Notes under the pieces: model-generated
The model's database searches: none
What the model was told of the DNA's origin: nothing
What the model saw: only the letters and a program-made list of their open reading frames with translations
Assembly: GCF_009829085.1 (NCBI RefSeq)
Contig: NZ_WUQY01000006.1
Span: forward strand, 1 to 64,000
DNA length: 64,000 nt
Direction of reading: 5' to 3'
Source of the DNA: Sphingobacterium bovisgrunnientis
GTDB taxonomy: Bacteria; Bacteroidota; Bacteroidia; Sphingobacteriales; Sphingobacteriaceae
Shown here: positions 49,964 through 59,067 of the stretch, in pieces
Layout of the letters: each line of letters opens with the position of its first letter
How positions within the stretch are numbered: position 1 is the first letter of the stretch
Translations under genes and position numbers: made by a program

Positions 49964-50302
49964 ATGGGAGATTTTGAAAACAAAGAACGTGAAGAAGTAT
50001 TTTCAAAAAAGGTGAGAGCTGGAAAACGTACTTATTTTTTTGATGTAAAAGCAACACGATCGAATGATTATTACGTGACTATTACAGAGAGTAAAAAACG
50101 TTTTGAAGATGGTCAGTTTATCAAACATAAAATTTTCTTATACAAAGAGGATTTTGAAAAGTTCGCAGAGGGATTAACAGAGGTGGTGGAATACATAAAA
50201 TCTAACCAAGATGTCGTAGAGAAAAGATACGAACCTAGTCAAGAAGAATCTGCTTATGAAAATAGTGGTGAGTATGTAGCGAAGGATAATTTTTCTTTCT
50301 AA
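49964..50302 (+). CDS. DUF3276 family PurA-like nucleic-acid-binding protein
   Basis: A 112-residue protein of the Bacteroidota/spirochaete PUR-alpha-like family (DUF3276). The PUR fold is recognised by VFSKKVRAGKRTYFFDVKAT and DYYVTITESKKRFEDGQFIK with HKIFLYKEDFEKFAEGL. Family members bind single-stranded DNA or RNA; the exact role here is unknown. The C-terminal 35 residues are acidic and probably disordered. It is divergent from the liaF-like operon and ends at its own terminator. Confidence 0.93.
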   Translation: MGDFENKEREEVFSKKVRAGKRTYFFDVKATRSNDYYVTITESKKRFEDGQFIKHKIFLYKEDFEKFAEGLTEVVEYIKSNQDVVEKRYEPSQEESAYENSGEYVAKDNFSF

Positions 50303-50327
50303 ATACTAAACCCTAACAAGATATTCG

Positions 50328-50354
50328 AGCCACTCTAGCAAAGTGGCTTTTTTA
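50328..50354 (+). terminator. Intrinsic terminator after the DUF3276 gene
   Basis: A 7-bp stem (agccact 50328-50334 with agtggct 50342-50348) followed by a T-tract. Confidence 0.8.
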
Positions 50355-50430
50355 ATTTTAAAGTTGTTACAATAAATATATCGTTTGTTGTAAGGGAATC
50401 GATTATTTTCGTGGTTTTATAAAATTGAAT

Positions 50431-52575
50431 ATGATAAAACATTGGACTAATTTTGCAGTCATCGGGCTTTTGTTTGTTGGCTCGCAGTCTGTAGCGCAAC
50501 AAAAATTAACCTTTGATGAAGCTTGGGGAAGAGTAAGTACTGTTACAAAACCAATTAATGGATTCACGGGGTGGGCTGATAATGACCACTATTTGGAACT
50601 TAATCGTGAAGATAATCGTACGTATAAAGTAAATGTGTCGAATGGACATCGTGAAATCTATGTTCCTACAGAAATCAAAAGCACAAAAGTAGTAGCAAAG
50701 AATAATGATATTTATATTCAGTTTGCGAATGGACAGGAGAAAAAGTTAACCAATTCACCAGACATTCCTGAACAAAATCCTACATTATCTCCCGATGGTA
50801 AGTATGTAGCGTTTACAAGAGAAAGCAATTTGTACAGTGTTACCGTTGATAATGGAGCAGAAACGCAATACACAACAGATGGTACCGATGTTATTTACAA
50901 CGGTTGGTCTTCTTGGGTGTATTATGAAGAAATTTTAGGACGTGCTACCAATTATAAGGCATTTTGGTGGTCACCGGATAGCAAGCAAATTGCATTTATG
51001 CGATTCGACGACACTAAAGTTCCGATGTTTCCAATTTACGGATCAAAAGGTCAAAATGGTTACTTGGAACAAACGCGTTATCCTAAAGCAGGGCAAAGCA
51101 ATCCAGAAGTAAAAGTTGGTTTTGTGAAAGTTGAGGAGAAAAATGTGCAGTGGGCAGATTTCGATGAGAAAGATGACCAATACTTTGGAGAACCATATTG
51201 GAGTTACGACAGCAAATCTATTATGGTGCAATGGATGAACCGTGATCAGACGAACTTGAAATTTTATAGTGTAAACCCTTTATCTGGAACGAAAAAAGAA
51301 ATATACAATGAAGAGCAATCAACTTGGATCAATCTAGATCACGATGAGCGCATTACATATTTGACAGATAATAAACATTATATTTTAAAGTCTGATAAAA
51401 CAGGTTGGGCACATTATTATTTGTATACATTGGATGGAAAATTGGTTAATGCGATTACATCTGGCGATTGGCAAGTTTCCAAGTTGCAGCACATAGATGA
51501 GAAATCTAAAGTTATATATTTCACCGCACGTAAAGAAAATTCTGCGACTTCGGATCTTTACCGCGTTGATTATTCGGGTAAAAATTTAAAACGCCTAACC
51601 TTTGGAAATTATACACATCAAGTTTCCGTATCACCAAATGGGAAATATTTTTTGACAACTTATTCCAATGTAAGTACACCAGCTAAAGTTTCTTTGGTAG
51701 ATAATAAGGGTAAAGTGTTGAAAGAATTAGCAGATGCTAAATCTCCTGATTTTGAAAAGTACAAAATTGGAAAAACAGAATATTTAACGGTAAAGTCGGA
51801 AGACGGAAAGTTTGATTTGCCCGTAATCATTACCTATCCTGTAGATTTCGATGAGTCCAAGCAATATCCTGTGGTCATGAATATCTATGGTGGTCCTGAT
51901 GCAGGTTCTGTAAGAAATACATGGAAAAACACATCAACGAGTCCATATGGTGGTATGTCGCAACATTGGGCTAATGAAGGTATTATTCAAATCGAATGTG
52001 ATCACAGAGCTTCAGGACATTATGGCAAGCAAGGGGTCGCATGGATGCACCGTAACTTAGGAAACTGGGAATTGGTGGATTATATCACGATTGCAAAATG
52101 GTTGAAAGCAAAACCTTTTGTTAAGAAGGATAAGTTATTGATTACTGGTCACAGTTATGGAGGTTATATGACTTGTTTAGCGTTGACCAAAGGTTCGGAA
52201 TATTTTGATTATGGTATTGCTGGAGCTCCTGTTACGAGCTGGGAATTGTATGATACGCATTATACGGAGCGTTGGATGGATACACCTCAAGATAATCCTG
52301 AAGGGTATAAAAATGGCTCCATCTTAACGTATGTAGACAAATACAAAGGTGGTCTGCGTATCTTGCACGGGGATATGGATGATAACGTGCATATGCAAAA
52401 TACTATACAATTAGTGGATGCCTTGACAGATCGTGATGTTCCATTTGAATTTATGATTTATCCTGGAAGTAGACACGGTTGGAATCGTTCGAAAACTAAA
52501 TATGATTTTAAAGAGCGAGTACGTTTTTACTATCAAAATTTATTAGAAAGACCTGTTCCAGCAGATTTTAAATAA
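50431..52575 (+). CDS. Dipeptidyl peptidase IV-type S9 family peptidase
   Basis: An exported prolyl-specific peptidase that removes N-terminal X-Pro dipeptides. The signal peptide (NFAVIGLLFVGSQSVAQ) precedes an eight-bladed beta-propeller (about residues 30-460). WSSWVYYEEILGRA carries the double Glu that anchors the free N-terminus in DPP4 enzymes. The alpha/beta-hydrolase domain has the nucleophile Ser in TGHSYGGYMTCLAL, Asp in HGDMDDNVHMQNT and His in GSRHGWNRS. The ATG at 50431 is chosen over a TTG at 50425. It is monocistronic, with a terminator at each end. Confidence 0.95.
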   Translation: MIKHWTNFAVIGLLFVGSQSVAQQKLTFDEAWGRVSTVTKPINGFTGWADNDHYLELNREDNRTYKVNVSNGHREIYVPTEIKSTKVVAKNNDIYIQFANGQEKKLTNSPDIPEQNPTLSPDGKYVAFTRESNLYSVTVDNGAETQYTTDGTDVIYNGWSSWVYYEEILGRATNYKAFWWSPDSKQIAFMRFDDTKVPMFPIYGSKGQNGYLEQTRYPKAGQSNPEVKVGFVKVEEKNVQWADFDEKDDQYFGEPYWSYDSKSIMVQWMNRDQTNLKFYSVNPLSGTKKEIYNEEQSTWINLDHDERITYLTDNKHYILKSDKTGWAHYYLYTLDGKLVNAITSGDWQVSKLQHIDEKSKVIYFTARKENSATSDLYRVDYSGKNLKRLTFGNYTHQVSVSPNGKYFLTTYSNVSTPAKVSLVDNKGKVLKELADAKSPDFEKYKIGKTEYLTVKSEDGKFDLPVIITYPVDFDESKQYPVVMNIYGGPDAGSVRNTWKNTSTSPYGGMSQHWANEGIIQIECDHRASGHYGKQGVAWMHRNLGNWELVDYITIAKWLKAKPFVKKDKLLITGHSYGGYMTCLALTKGSEYFDYGIAGAPVTSWELYDTHYTERWMDTPQDNPEGYKNGSILTYVDKYKGGLRILHGDMDDNVHMQNTIQLVDALTDRDVPFEFMIYPGSRHGWNRSKTKYDFKERVRFYYQNLLERPVPADFK

Positions 52576-52588
52576 ATTATAAATACCG

Positions 52589-52617
52589 AAAAGCTTCGTG
52601 AAAACGAAGCTTTTTTT
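52589..52617 (+). terminator. Intrinsic terminator after the S9 peptidase gene
   Basis: A perfect 11-bp stem (aaaagcttcgt with acgaagctttt) closed by a gaaa tetraloop and followed by T residues. Confidence 0.93.
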
Positions 52618-52737
52618 GTGCTATAGAGTAACATGTTAGTAAGTAGTCATTACGTTGATAAAAAAAGAATGAAACCCCAAAGATTTTCATTGTTGTAGTG
52701 CGAAAAATATATCATCTTTGCAGTATTATTAATCAAC

Positions 52738-53529
52738 ATGTTAGAATTTTTAAAAGAAAGTACTTTTCGTGCTAATGATGTGTTTCTCCAAGCATTAAGT
52801 ATTTTGAGGAAACACTATATATCGGTTGCGGGGTTGTGTTTTTTGTTGTTTGTCACTAACAATTTATCTACGTATTTAGCAATTTATCTGAGTGATCTCA
52901 CAGGTAGTGGTATTCGATTCGTATTGTTGTTAATTTTTGTGATTTTGTTTTTTGGTCTGCAGTTAGTGCTAATTAAGCGCGCCATACTTTTGGCTAAAGA
53001 TGTCAAAAAAGCCGAATTAATGAGTTATGTACCTTCCACTAAACAATTTATACATTTTATTTTAGGTTTGTTGTCGTATTCTCTTATCACGGGGTTAGCA
53101 TATTTAGTGTGTGCGATACTTTGTATGCCCTTATTATATATGGGTGTTGAGATGGATAGGATTGCATATGAAATTAATCCATTGATTACAGGTGTAATTA
53201 TGATGTTCGTACTCATCCGTATATCATTTTTTCCTTTTTTTATCTTGGAAAATAATTTCGGATTTATAAGATCTATTAAGTTAAGTATTGCTTTTACTCG
53301 CGGAAATACAACCAATTTACTTATCTTGATGGCATTATTGGCGTCTACATATATGGGACAACTGTTTTTTGAATATATGGATTACACTATCTTCGCCAAA
53401 ATCATGAGTGCAATTAATACATTCGTAATCATTCCTTCAGTGAGTCTGGTTCTTGCGGTTGCCTATGTAGGCATGATTAAGGAGTACAAGGGGAGTGATG
53501 ATCCAGAGTTATTGAAAAACATTATTTAG
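52738..53529 (+). CDS. Six-helix integral membrane protein, unknown function
   Basis: A 263-residue polytopic membrane protein with about six helices (for example VAGLCFLLFVTNNLSTYLAI, FVLLLIFVILFFGLQLVLI, GVIMMFVLIRISFFPFFIL). The pattern of N-terminal amphipathic segment, paired helices and SIKLSIAFTRGN resembles DUF975/YciC-type proteins that may insert or organise membrane components. No catalytic motif is seen. It precedes dxr by 16 bp and probably belongs to the same operon. Confidence 0.75.
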   Translation: MLEFLKESTFRANDVFLQALSILRKHYISVAGLCFLLFVTNNLSTYLAIYLSDLTGSGIRFVLLLIFVILFFGLQLVLIKRAILLAKDVKKAELMSYVPSTKQFIHFILGLLSYSLITGLAYLVCAILCMPLLYMGVEMDRIAYEINPLITGVIMMFVLIRISFFPFFILENNFGFIRSIKLSIAFTRGNTTNLLILMALLASTYMGQLFFEYMDYTIFAKIMSAINTFVIIPSVSLVLAVAYVGMIKEYKGSDDPELLKNII

Positions 53530-53545
53530 GAATATAAGGGAAGTT

Positions 53546-54715
53546 TTGGAGAAAAAAAATATAGCCATATTAGGTTCTACAGGAAGTATCGGTACGCAGG
53601 CTTTGGATGTTGCACGTGAATTTCCAGACAAATTTGAAATATCAGTTCTGACAGCGAGCAATAATGCAGATGACCTAATTAAACAAGCTTTAGAGTTTAA
53701 TCCCAAGATTGTGGTTATGGTGTCTGAAGTTGTATATGCAAAAGTGAAAGACGCTTTAGCTGGCACAGGTATAAAGGTGCTTTACGGAGAAGAGGGTTTA
53801 GTAGAAGCTGTTCAGTTGGATGAAATCGATGTGGTACTTAACGCAATTGTCGGTTCCGCTGGATTGAGACCTACGGTCAAAGCAATTCAATGTGGTAAAG
53901 ACATTGCGCTAGCGAATAAAGAAACTTTGGTCGTAAGTGGAGAGTTGATCATGGGGCTAGTAAAGCAACATAATGTAAAAATGTTGCCTGTAGATTCCGA
54001 GCACTCTGCTATCTTTCAATGTTTGGTGGGCGAACCAAGTCCAATAGAGAAAATATATTTGACAGCATCTGGAGGGCCATTCAGAGGTAGGACAAGAGAA
54101 CAGCTGGCCTCTGTTGGTAAAGCACAAGCATTGAAACATCCGAATTGGTCAATGGGTGCCAAAATTACGATAGATTCAGCTTCTTTGATGAACAAAGGGC
54201 TTGAAGTAATCGAGGCTAAGTGGTTGTTTGATTTGAATATAGATCAAATCGATGTCATTGTGCACCCGCAATCTATTATACATTCGATCGTACAGTTTGA
54301 AGATGGTTCGATGAAGGCACAAATGGGTTTGCCAGATATGAAGTTGCCTATTCAATATGCGTTGACTTATCCGCAACGTTATAAAAATTCATTCAAAAGA
54401 TTTGATTTCATGGATTATGGCAATTTAACTTTTGAAAAGCCAGATTTAGCAACATTCAGAAATCTTCAATTGGCTTATGATGCGTTAGCGGAGGGTGGAA
54501 ATCGTTGCTGCGTATTGAATGCTGCGAACGAAATTGCTGTTGCAGCTTTCTTGGAAGATAAAGTGTCATTCTTAGGGATGTCGGATATACTTGAGGAGAC
54601 ATTATGTCATATAAAAAATACGAATAACTTAAGTTTGGATGATTATATTGCGTTCGACACCGAAAGCAGAATCGTGGCACGAGATTTAATCAATAAAGTA
54701 AAATATAAAAATTAG
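53546..54715 (+). CDS. dxr: 1-deoxy-D-xylulose 5-phosphate reductoisomerase
   Basis: Dxr makes 2-C-methyl-D-erythritol 4-phosphate in the MEP route to isoprenoids. The NADPH fold begins IAILGSTGSIGTQALDVARE. Metal and substrate segments are IALANKETLVVSGELI, LPVDSEHSAIFQCLVG, ASGGPFRGRTREQL and ITIDSASLMNKGLEVIEAK. The start is a TTG (53546) with a purine-rich aaggga sequence 6-10 bases before it; no ATG or GTG gives the family N-terminus. rseP follows after ten bases. Confidence 0.96.
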   Translation: MEKKNIAILGSTGSIGTQALDVAREFPDKFEISVLTASNNADDLIKQALEFNPKIVVMVSEVVYAKVKDALAGTGIKVLYGEEGLVEAVQLDEIDVVLNAIVGSAGLRPTVKAIQCGKDIALANKETLVVSGELIMGLVKQHNVKMLPVDSEHSAIFQCLVGEPSPIEKIYLTASGGPFRGRTREQLASVGKAQALKHPNWSMGAKITIDSASLMNKGLEVIEAKWLFDLNIDQIDVIVHPQSIIHSIVQFEDGSMKAQMGLPDMKLPIQYALTYPQRYKNSFKRFDFMDYGNLTFEKPDLATFRNLQLAYDALAEGGNRCCVLNAANEIAVAAFLEDKVSFLGMSDILEETLCHIKNTNNLSLDDYIAFDTESRIVARDLINKVKYKN

Positions 54716-54725
54716 AAAGAGTTAA

Positions 54726-56030
54726 ATGGGAACATTGGTGATGGTAGGTCAGGTTATTCTGGCTTTATCTATTTTAATTATACTACACGAATTAGGACAC
54801 TTCTTAGCCGCAAGAGCTTTTGGAATCAAGGTTGAGAAGTTTTATTTATTTTTTGATGCTTGGGGCGTAAAGTTATTCAAATTCAAATATAAAGATTGTG
54901 AATACGGTATCGGATGGTTGCCGTTAGGCGGTTATGTAAAAATCGCTGGTATGGTAGACGAATCTATGGATACGGAACAGCTTAAAGAAGAACCAAAACC
55001 TTGGGAATTCCGTTCAAAACCAGCTTGGCAACGTCTTATCGTGATGCTTGGTGGTATTATTGTCAATGTGATTGTCGGTATTTTGGTATTCTGGATGCTT
55101 GTGTTCAAATACGGAGATTCAGATTTTGATAATACAAAACTTTGGGGTTTAAAGCCTGGAATCATCGGGGAGAAGATTGGTCTTGTAGAAGGCGATAAAA
55201 TCTTAGCCGTAAATGGTAATCCTGCAAATCTTTTCATGAAAGATTTGATGACTTCAGAAGTATTGATGGGTGATGCGGTATTGAAAGTAGAGCGTCAAGG
55301 TCAAACGCTTGATATTACACTTCCTGCCACGATGTTGAATGACGTAGCTGATCACAAGAAAAATGAATTTGTAACGCCAATATTTAAGATGTTGCCTGTG
55401 GATACGGTGGTGAAAGATACCCGTGCGGACAAAATGGGACTTAAAAAAGGTGATCAAATTATTGCTATCAATGGAGTACAAGTCGACCGATTGGATATAT
55501 TCCAAGATGAGGTGGCTAAGAATAAAGGAAAAGAAATTCAATTGAATGTCTTACGTGGTACTGATTCTGTGCAATTGGTAGCAGCGGCAGATACGTCTAG
55601 TAAATTGGGATTTTCTAACTTACCTGTGGTGATGCGCAGCTATTCTTTTGGTGAGTCTTTACCGATAGGTGTTAATAAAGCCTTCTCTGTGATTACAGAC
55701 AACATTAAAGGTTTTGGAAAGATATTTAAAGGAGAGGTGAGAGCAGATAAAGCACTTTCTGGACCTGTTGGTATTGCTAAGATGTTTGGTGACGAAGTGG
55801 ATTGGTCGCGTTTCTGGAATTTGGTGGGTATGTTGTCTATGGCATTAGCCTTTATGAACTTATTGCCTATTCCTGCGTTGGATGGTGGCCATGTCGTGTT
55901 CTTGTTGATTGAAATGATTCAAGGAAAACCTTTAAGTGATAAGTTCTTAGAAACAGCACAAATGATCGGGTTCTTTATACTAATCGCATTGATGTTATTT
56001 ACCTTCGGAAATGATATTATAAAGTGGTAA
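54726..56030 (+). CDS. rseP: RIP site-2 metalloprotease
   Basis: An inner-membrane zinc protease that cleaves transmembrane segments of anti-sigma factors and signal peptides. The zinc motif HELGHFLAARAF (HExxH) is in the first helix and the third ligand is in LPIPALDGGHVVFLL near the end. Two PDZ-like domains lie between (GIIGEKIGLVEGDKILAVNG and DKMGLKKGDQIIAINGVQVD). Length 434 is normal. It lies ten bases after dxr, the common dxr-rseP arrangement, and ends at a strong terminator. Confidence 0.95.
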   Translation: MGTLVMVGQVILALSILIILHELGHFLAARAFGIKVEKFYLFFDAWGVKLFKFKYKDCEYGIGWLPLGGYVKIAGMVDESMDTEQLKEEPKPWEFRSKPAWQRLIVMLGGIIVNVIVGILVFWMLVFKYGDSDFDNTKLWGLKPGIIGEKIGLVEGDKILAVNGNPANLFMKDLMTSEVLMGDAVLKVERQGQTLDITLPATMLNDVADHKKNEFVTPIFKMLPVDTVVKDTRADKMGLKKGDQIIAINGVQVDRLDIFQDEVAKNKGKEIQLNVLRGTDSVQLVAAADTSSKLGFSNLPVVMRSYSFGESLPIGVNKAFSVITDNIKGFGKIFKGEVRADKALSGPVGIAKMFGDEVDWSRFWNLVGMLSMALAFMNLLPIPALDGGHVVFLLIEMIQGKPLSDKFLETAQMIGFFILIALMLFTFGNDIIKW

Positions 56031-56049
56031 AAAGTATAAATATATAATA

Positions 56050-56087
56050 GAGAGCCGAAACATCAACTGTTTCGGCTCTCTTGTTTT
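56050..56087. terminator. Bidirectional terminator after rseP
   Basis: A perfect 13-bp stem (gagagccgaaaca 56050-56062 with tgtttcggctctc 56068-56080) followed by T-rich sequence. It serves the convergent rseP and DUF4180 genes. Confidence 0.93.
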
Positions 56088-56433
56088 AGGAGCTTAAATT
56101 ATCTAAGGTCTTGACGAAATTGACTTGCTTGCCCTGATTACTCTCGTAAATAAAGTCATTTAAGCTTTTACTTTGATATTTTTCAAAATCACCAATTATA
56201 ATCAATGCCAATTGGTATTGGGTGAATTTTTGTAAGACGTCTCCAGCCAGTTTAGTTTTTAAGTCAAAGAATTTAGGCGTTATATTTTTCTCATGAAGAA
56301 TCAATGTATCAAACCCTTGATAATACACATTACCAATTAAATCCAGAGCGTCCTCCAAATTGTTTATTATTACTTCATCAGCTATGATTTCCGCTACTTG
56401 TTTGTTGTTGATTATCCGTGTTTTAATTTCCAT
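56086..56433 (-). CDS. DUF4180 domain protein
   Basis: A 115-residue cytoplasmic protein of the DUF4180 family. Conserved parts are VAEIIADEVIINNLEDALDL, LILHEKNITPKFFDLKTKLA and GDVLQKFTQYQLALIIIGDF. The fold looks alpha/beta like STAS-type domains; the function is unknown. It is the last gene of a minus-strand series, separated from the AHSA1 gene by 18 bp. Confidence 0.88.
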   Translation of the reverse strand: MEIKTRIINNKQVAEIIADEVIINNLEDALDLIGNVYYQGFDTLILHEKNITPKFFDLKTKLAGDVLQKFTQYQLALIIIGDFEKYQSKSLNDFIYESNQGKQVNFVKTLDNLSS

Positions 56434-56451
56434 TAAAGAGTGATTGAATTA

Positions 56452-56958
56452 TTAAGTGGAAGTTTTCTGTTCTAACAAATTGTCAAGTTGTTTCAAACAA
56501 ATTGTTATTCCTTCTTGGAAACCCATTTGCAAAAATACACCTAAATCTTCTGCCGTATCATATGTAAGCTTGCAATCTACAAGCGTATGCTCATCCACCG
56601 GAGTGAATGTAACTTCCCAAGTGCTTTGAGGTAAATCAGGATTCATAATTCCCTCTTCATTACAAAATCCGCCTTTTTGAATAAATGCATTTGGTACATC
56701 AATGCTGATGAATTGTGATAGACTCCAATGTTTTTCGCCTTCTGGACCTACCATCGCATAATGCCATATTCCATTAGGAATGAAATCCAAAGTCTTTGTT
56801 TCTACATGCCAAGGTTGAGGTCCCCACCATTTATCCAGCCATTCTTGTGTAGTCCAAGCTTCCCAAACTAGTTTTTGATCTGCTGCATATTCCTTTTTTA
56901 TTTCGATGGTATTGCTTTCTCTGTCAATAGAAAAGTCAAAAGCTAAATTCTTTTTCAT
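56452..56958 (-). CDS. SRPBCC/AHSA1-domain protein
   Basis: A 168-residue START-like protein of the AHSA1 family. The signature NTIEIKKEYAADQKLVWEAW starts the hydrophobic-ligand or Hsp90-co-chaperone-like fold, then WLDKWWGPQPWHVETKTLDF and WHYAMVGPEGEKHWSLSQFI follow. It is cytoplasmic with unknown ligand. These single-domain proteins are often clustered with DinB and RibD-like genes in Bacteroidota, as here. It lies 59 bp downstream of the RibD-like gene. Confidence 0.92.
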   Translation of the reverse strand: MKKNLAFDFSIDRESNTIEIKKEYAADQKLVWEAWTTQEWLDKWWGPQPWHVETKTLDFIPNGIWHYAMVGPEGEKHWSLSQFISIDVPNAFIQKGGFCNEEGIMNPDLPQSTWEVTFTPVDEHTLVDCKLTYDTAEDLGVFLQMGFQEGITICLKQLDNLLEQKTST

Positions 56959-57017
56959 AATGCTCTGATATTGTTCTGTTATTTGAACAAATGGAAATAA
57001 AGCTTGTTTTTGATAAT

Positions 57018-57566
57018 TTAATAAATTGGACGTAACGATAGGATGATATGTCCACCAGGCAGCGTTTTGATTAATTTTTGTTTGAAAACAATCTGACCTT
57101 CCAGACCTTCAAATAATAACCGTCTAGTAGAAGTGACCATTGGATGAATACAAAGTTGTACTTCGTCTAACAGTTTCAGCGATAACAACTGTAGCATCAA
57201 ACTTCGACTACCGATATACACTATTGCATCTCTTTCTTCTTTTAGGTTTTTTAAGGTTTCTAAGAGTGTGTTATTGGCCAATTCTGCTGTCGACCAATTG
57301 GTTCTATGTAATGTGTTTGAAAATACAATTTTTCGGATAGCATGTATAGTTTTTGCAAACGCATAACTTTCGAAATCGGAGTTTTTATTCTTTAATGTAT
57401 CTTTCCAATACAACATTAGTTCATAGGTTTTGCGACCGTACAAAATCGTAGTTCCTTTTTTCAGCAGGTCGGTATAGTGCGCATGAACATGTGCATCAGG
57501 TAACGATTGGTTGTGATCAAAATTACCATCTATCGTCATATTTATTGCGCAAATAATATTTCCCAT
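57018..57566 (-). CDS. Dihydrofolate reductase-like (RibD C-terminal domain) protein
   Basis: A 182-residue protein of the RibD C-terminal/DHFR-like family. MGNIICAINMTIDGNFDHN and TTILYGRKTYELMLYW are the typical NADPH-fold segments, and IVYIGSRSLMLQLLSLKLLD follows. The true substrate of these stand-alone proteins is unknown. The ATG at 57566 is preferred because the family N-terminus starts there, directly after the MmcQ stop; a frame-internal ATG at 57644 would overlap that gene by 77 bases. Confidence 0.88.
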   Translation of the reverse strand: MGNIICAINMTIDGNFDHNQSLPDAHVHAHYTDLLKKGTTILYGRKTYELMLYWKDTLKNKNSDFESYAFAKTIHAIRKIVFSNTLHRTNWSTAELANNTLLETLKNLKEERDAIVYIGSRSLMLQLLSLKLLDEVQLCIHPMVTSTRRLLFEGLEGQIVFKQKLIKTLPGGHIILSLRPIY

Positions 57567-57567
57567 A

Positions 57568-57921
57568 TCACGTGATATTTTCTTGATCAAGATATGTATT
57601 GGCAAGTTTTGCTGGAGCGACTTGACAATATGCACTTCGTACAATAGCTGTAATTATCTCTTCATTAATTGTATTGAGTTCTACTATTGTCCAGCCTTGT
57701 TTTCCCCAAGCATTTGGAACTGCGTAAATTGTGTTTTTATCAATTAATCCATATAAATCTTGATCAGAGAGAGAAAGTTTGACCGAAACTTGGTTTTTTT
57801 TAGGATTATACGTTGCAAAGATCTTCTTTTTAACACGAAATGATAGCTTATCGAAATGTGTATCTTCAATTGCTTCAGGATACGCTAATGCAATTTTTCG
57901 AAATGATTCAAAATTGACCAT
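57568..57921 (-). CDS. MmcQ/YjbR family protein
   Basis: A 117-residue member of the MmcQ/YjbR DNA-binding-like family. FRKIALAYPEAIEDTHFDKL, SFRVKKKIFATYNP and YAVPNAWGKQGWTIVELN are conserved. The double-wing-like fold has been suggested to bind DNA, but the role is unknown. It is two bases after the DUF1801 gene and one base before the RibD-like gene, so the three are almost certainly co-transcribed. Confidence 0.9.
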   Translation of the reverse strand: MVNFESFRKIALAYPEAIEDTHFDKLSFRVKKKIFATYNPKKNQVSVKLSLSDQDLYGLIDKNTIYAVPNAWGKQGWTIVELNTINEEIITAIVRSAYCQVAPAKLANTYLDQENIT

Positions 57922-57923
57922 AA

Positions 57924-58322
57924 TTATTTCAGTCTAAGAAGTTGACCCTTACGCTTAATTATATTTTTATAATCCCATTGAATATTTTCAGCTTTAATTA
58001 GCCATCGCATTAAATCATCTTGATAAATTTCGTCTTCAGAATTATAAAATATTGATGCATCTTTAAATTTCTCACCTTTAATCGATAGCTTTTCTTCTTC
58101 AAAATCAGCCCCACTCCAAAACATCATACGTACACCATTCTTTTGTTTACTATATCCTACAATGGGATTTCCATCTATAAACCATACGGGATGTCCATGC
58201 CATATTTTATTTTCAGTATAATTAAGGTTTTCATTAATAGTGTTACAAAGTAATTCACAGATTCCACGATCATTAGGTAATAAAGATTGATGATAAGCTG
58301 TTAGGTCAATATATTTATTCAT
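57924..58322 (-). CDS. DUF1801 domain protein
   Basis: A 132-residue protein of the DUF1801 (YdhG-like) family. NENLNYTENKIWHGHPVWFI and GNPIVGYSKQKNGVRMMFWS form the conserved core. The ATG at 58322 is chosen; an ATG at 58415 would add 31 residues unlike the family. It is the first of three nearly abutting genes. The biochemical function is unknown, although related proteins occur with iron and stress genes. Confidence 0.87.
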   Translation of the reverse strand: MNKYIDLTAYHQSLLPNDRGICELLCNTINENLNYTENKIWHGHPVWFIDGNPIVGYSKQKNGVRMMFWSGADFEEEKLSIKGEKFKDASIFYNSEDEIYQDDLMRWLIKAENIQWDYKNIIKRKGQLLRLK

Positions 58323-58459
58323 AAATAAAGATTTTCGGTTACATAACTGCGTTGCAGTTGGTGTAACGAAAGCTAATTTACAGGATTTAATTGGGTTAAG
58401 AATTGTCTTATGCAAAGAATTAATTTATATAGCATTAACCTAAAGGCGAATCAGATTTT

Positions 58460-58903
58460 TTATAACCTTTTGTACATTATATAATCTGATAGTAGGGGAG
58501 TAATCCCAGAATTGCGACATTCAGTTGCAATCTGTGCTCTGTGGTAGGTGGAATGATTTATAATATGGAAAAGAATATCGTCTAATTTGTTCTCAAAAAC
58601 TACTCCTGTGGAAGTTTTATAGGTAACAATTCGATTCAAATCCTCAGAAGATAAAATATGCAGTGTGTCCGTAAAATTTGAATTGTTTAATGCTGCAACA
58701 GTATTCCAATCATTTAATTGCCACACGCCAAATTCATTACGTTGAATAATTCTCGCATTCCATATTTGATGAGCATTGATGATATGTGAGAGCAACAAGA
58801 ATGTCTTTTCTGACACTTGAGCATAATGTGAACCTATTAACTTTATAAGTTCCATATTCATTTTTTGGTTGTATTCGAATAATTCAGCGAACTTCTCCTT
58901 CAT
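58460..58903 (-). CDS. DinB family protein
   Basis: A 147-residue four-helix-bundle protein of the DinB/YfiT superfamily, which includes bacillithiol S-transferases and metal-dependent enzymes. FEYNQKMNMELIKLIGSH and the metal-ligand His residues in LLLSHIINAHQIWNARI and HIINHSTYHRAQIATECR are visible; three His can form the metal site. The protein is cytoplasmic and the substrate is unknown. It is transcribed in the same direction as the DUF1801 gene, 137 bp upstream of it. Confidence 0.92.
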   Translation of the reverse strand: MKEKFAELFEYNQKMNMELIKLIGSHYAQVSEKTFLLLSHIINAHQIWNARIIQRNEFGVWQLNDWNTVAALNNSNFTDTLHILSSEDLNRIVTYKTSTGVVFENKLDDILFHIINHSTYHRAQIATECRNSGITPLLSDYIMYKRL

Positions 58904-58984
58904 GTTTATAGTGTTGGTTATATAAATTTAGATAAATTCAGTTATTCTTGGAGTAGGTTTAATGAGATGGTGTAAATTATTGAT

Positions 58985-59024
58985 AAAAAAGTGAGCCTTA
59001 GTATACATTCATAAGGCTCATTTT
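58985..59024 (-). terminator. Intrinsic terminator upstream of the DinB gene
   Basis: A 9-10-bp stem (gagcctta and taaggctc with flanking A/T pairs) between minus-strand genes, followed on the minus strand by six T residues. It ends the transcript of the glycine-zipper protein gene. Confidence 0.85.
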
Positions 59025-59067
59025 CTAATGTGGATGTAAGGGTATTACAATCGTATTCTTAGTTTTT

